Shown piece by piece: positions 14,864 through 15,935 of a stretch of 15,935 nucleotides of DNA (its first letter is position 1; the number at the start of each line of letters is the position of its first letter). Location of the stretch: positions 1-15,935 of the forward strand of contig CANHJR010000006.1 of the NCBI GenBank assembly GCA_947461165.1. The letters run 5' to 3'. This DNA comes from Saprospirales bacterium (GTDB lineage: Bacteria; Bacteroidota; Bacteroidia; Chitinophagales; JADJOU01). Under the pieces are notes generated by a model. It saw only the letters and a program-made list of their open reading frames with translations, had not been told where the DNA came from and searched no databases. The position numbers and the translations under genes are program-made.

Positions 14864-15935
14864 ATGATGTCGGTTAAAAATTCAAAGATCAAAGAATTAT
14901 ATTTGCACTTTACCAAGACTGAATTGCAAAGTATTACTCATTTACTTGAATCTGGTCTTTTTGGGCAGGCAGATATCCTTATTAGGATCCATCAATATAT
15001 TTGTCATTTGAAGGGAGGTGATGATTTGGACAAAGAGTTGTTACATAAATATCTATATGGTAATGATTCGAAATTTTCAGACATTAAGTTGCGCGTTTAT
15101 CTTTCAAAGCTGACCAAAGTAATTGAAAAATTTATCGTGTTTTCTAAGCTAGACGAGCACCCATTGACTGAGTTGAATGTCATCACTGATTATTATTCTC
15201 AAAATCACCTTCATCGCAATGTTGCTTTATATTTTAAGACGAAAGTAGAATGTCAGTTCAAAACGTATGAGGAGCACTTGAGTTACGAATACAACTATGC
15301 TATGCGCAAGCTGGATTATATAAACGCTGATTTTTCCCACGATGGTGCCAAAATGAGGGAGCATTTTGAAGAGGTAATGAAAACGCAAAGAGAATTGAGT
15401 ATGTTTCAGACCGTGAAAACCCAATGCGATTTCCTTTCTTTGCAGCAAAAGTACAATTCAACTTGGAATAATGAATTGGAATCAAAATTCATTAATGGAA
15501 TCTCAGATATGATGGACGAATTCCATCCAGTGCTAAAAGCCTATATGCTTGTATATGCACTATTTAAATCAAAAGATTCAGATAAATTTCAAGAGCTTAA
15601 AAGAATGGTTATTCTCGAGGATGAGATTGTTTTTGATCATAATCGACGAGCTCTAGTTTCACATCTACAAAACTTTTGTATAAAATATATTAATAGTGGA
15701 GACAATCGTTTTTTAAAAGAACTTTTTGACGTATACAAATTTGGTCTCAAGTTCTATAAAAAACCAGGAGATCTAAATTCTGCCAATTATCGAAATATCG
15801 TTTTTTGTGCATTACAAATCGGTGAGCTGGACTGGGCTGAGCGATTCGTTGAGAATTATCGTCATTTGGTCATCGAGACGGATCAAAACAATGCATATCA
15901 TTTCAATTTTGCAAGAATTGCCTTTCAAAAGAAAG
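14864..15935 (+). CDS. Uncharacterised helical protein (3' end cut by window edge)
   Basis: The frame opens at tandem ATGs (14864 and 14867) after an in-frame TGA at 14810 and stays open to the window end, giving 357 visible codons. The protein starts MMSVKNSKIKELYLHFTKTE and looks entirely alpha-helical and soluble: no signal peptide, no membrane helix, many Leu/Tyr/Phe with Lys/Glu. The later part (about 210 onward, with VLKAYMLVYALF and ALQIGELDWAERFVENY) has a TPR-like helix-pair feel. The N-terminal layout, a short helical head then DIKLRVYLSKLTKVIEKFIV, recalls large hypothetical proteins common in Saprospira-type Bacteroidota, but I cannot name a family or function. Codon use resembles its neighbours. 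It is divergent from the T9SS gene. Confidence 0.8.
   Translation, partial: MMSVKNSKIKELYLHFTKTELQSITHLLESGLFGQADILIRIHQYICHLKGGDDLDKELLHKYLYGNDSKFSDIKLRVYLSKLTKVIEKFIVFSKLDEHPLTELNVITDYYSQNHLHRNVALYFKTKVECQFKTYEEHLSYEYNYAMRKLDYINADFSHDGAKMREHFEEVMKTQRELSMFQTVKTQCDFLSLQQKYNSTWNNELESKFINGISDMMDEFHPVLKAYMLVYALFKSKDSDKFQELKRMVILEDEIVFDHNRRALVSHLQNFCIKYINSGDNRFLKELFDVYKFGLKFYKKPGDLNSANYRNIVFCALQIGELDWAERFVENYRHLVIETDQNNAYHFNFARIAFQKK

Noticed and set aside
15227..15485. Minus-strand open frames near the right edge
   Set aside because: They are antisense to the long plus-strand frame starting at 14864, which has a good promoter and a coherent helical protein.
1..15935. CRISPR array, tRNA/rRNA genes, insertion sequences, phage or defence modules
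   Set aside because: No regularly spaced repeats, no tRNA T-loop or CCA-end patterns, no transposase or integrase motifs and no known defence-protein motifs were seen on either strand by eye.

Overview
This window is a low-GC stretch of a Bacteroidota chromosome. The gene content and sequence style suggest a Saprospiria/Chitinophagia-type member. Four things support this: a secreted protein with a type IX secretion (T9SS/Por) C-terminal sorting domain at 13260-14606; the cluster M23 peptidase - ftsX - DUF3098 - uppP - truB, whose DUF3098 member is characteristic of the phylum; several candidate promoters of the Bacteroidota TTTG / TAnnTTTG type; and few recognisable Shine-Dalgarno sequences. 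The species cannot be named from the sequence alone.

Layout. Positions 3-614 (+) hold the 3' part of an unrecognised gene cut by the left edge. It converges with a seven-gene minus-strand operon that runs from 6354 down to 624: M23 peptidase, ftsX, DUF3098 membrane protein, uppP, truB, ribF and hemW. The genes in it overlap or lie 5-28 bp apart. A 180 bp divergent intergenic region (6355-6534) separates this operon from alaS (6535-9117, +). A small TerB-like protein (9282-9734, +) and a DppB-type ABC permease (about 9754-10803, +) follow as a pair. These converge on a second minus-strand group: ssb (12665-13117), serS (11373-12638) and a GNAT acetyltransferase (10851-11363). Upstream of that group, also on the minus strand, is the T9SS cargo protein, which ends at a clear intrinsic terminator (13203-13234). 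Divergent from it, a helical protein of unknown function starts at 14864 (+) and runs off the right edge. No stretch longer than about 260 bp is without a gene.

How the genes work together. The first operon combines cell-envelope work with unrelated housekeeping. The M23 peptidase and FtsX probably form a division or wall-remodelling pair, and UppP recycles the undecaprenyl carrier for wall synthesis. TruB (tRNA pseudouridine 55), RibF (FMN/FAD synthesis) and HemW (haem chaperone) are metabolic or RNA functions. AlaS, SerS and SSB are core information-processing genes.

I saw no tRNA, rRNA, insertion sequence, CRISPR array, phage module or recognised defence system. The window is mostly ordinary core genome. 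The parts most worth a second look are the T9SS protein with a split dockerin-like motif and a cohesin-like fold, the unrecognised helical protein at the right edge, and the hairpin between the divergent operon starts.
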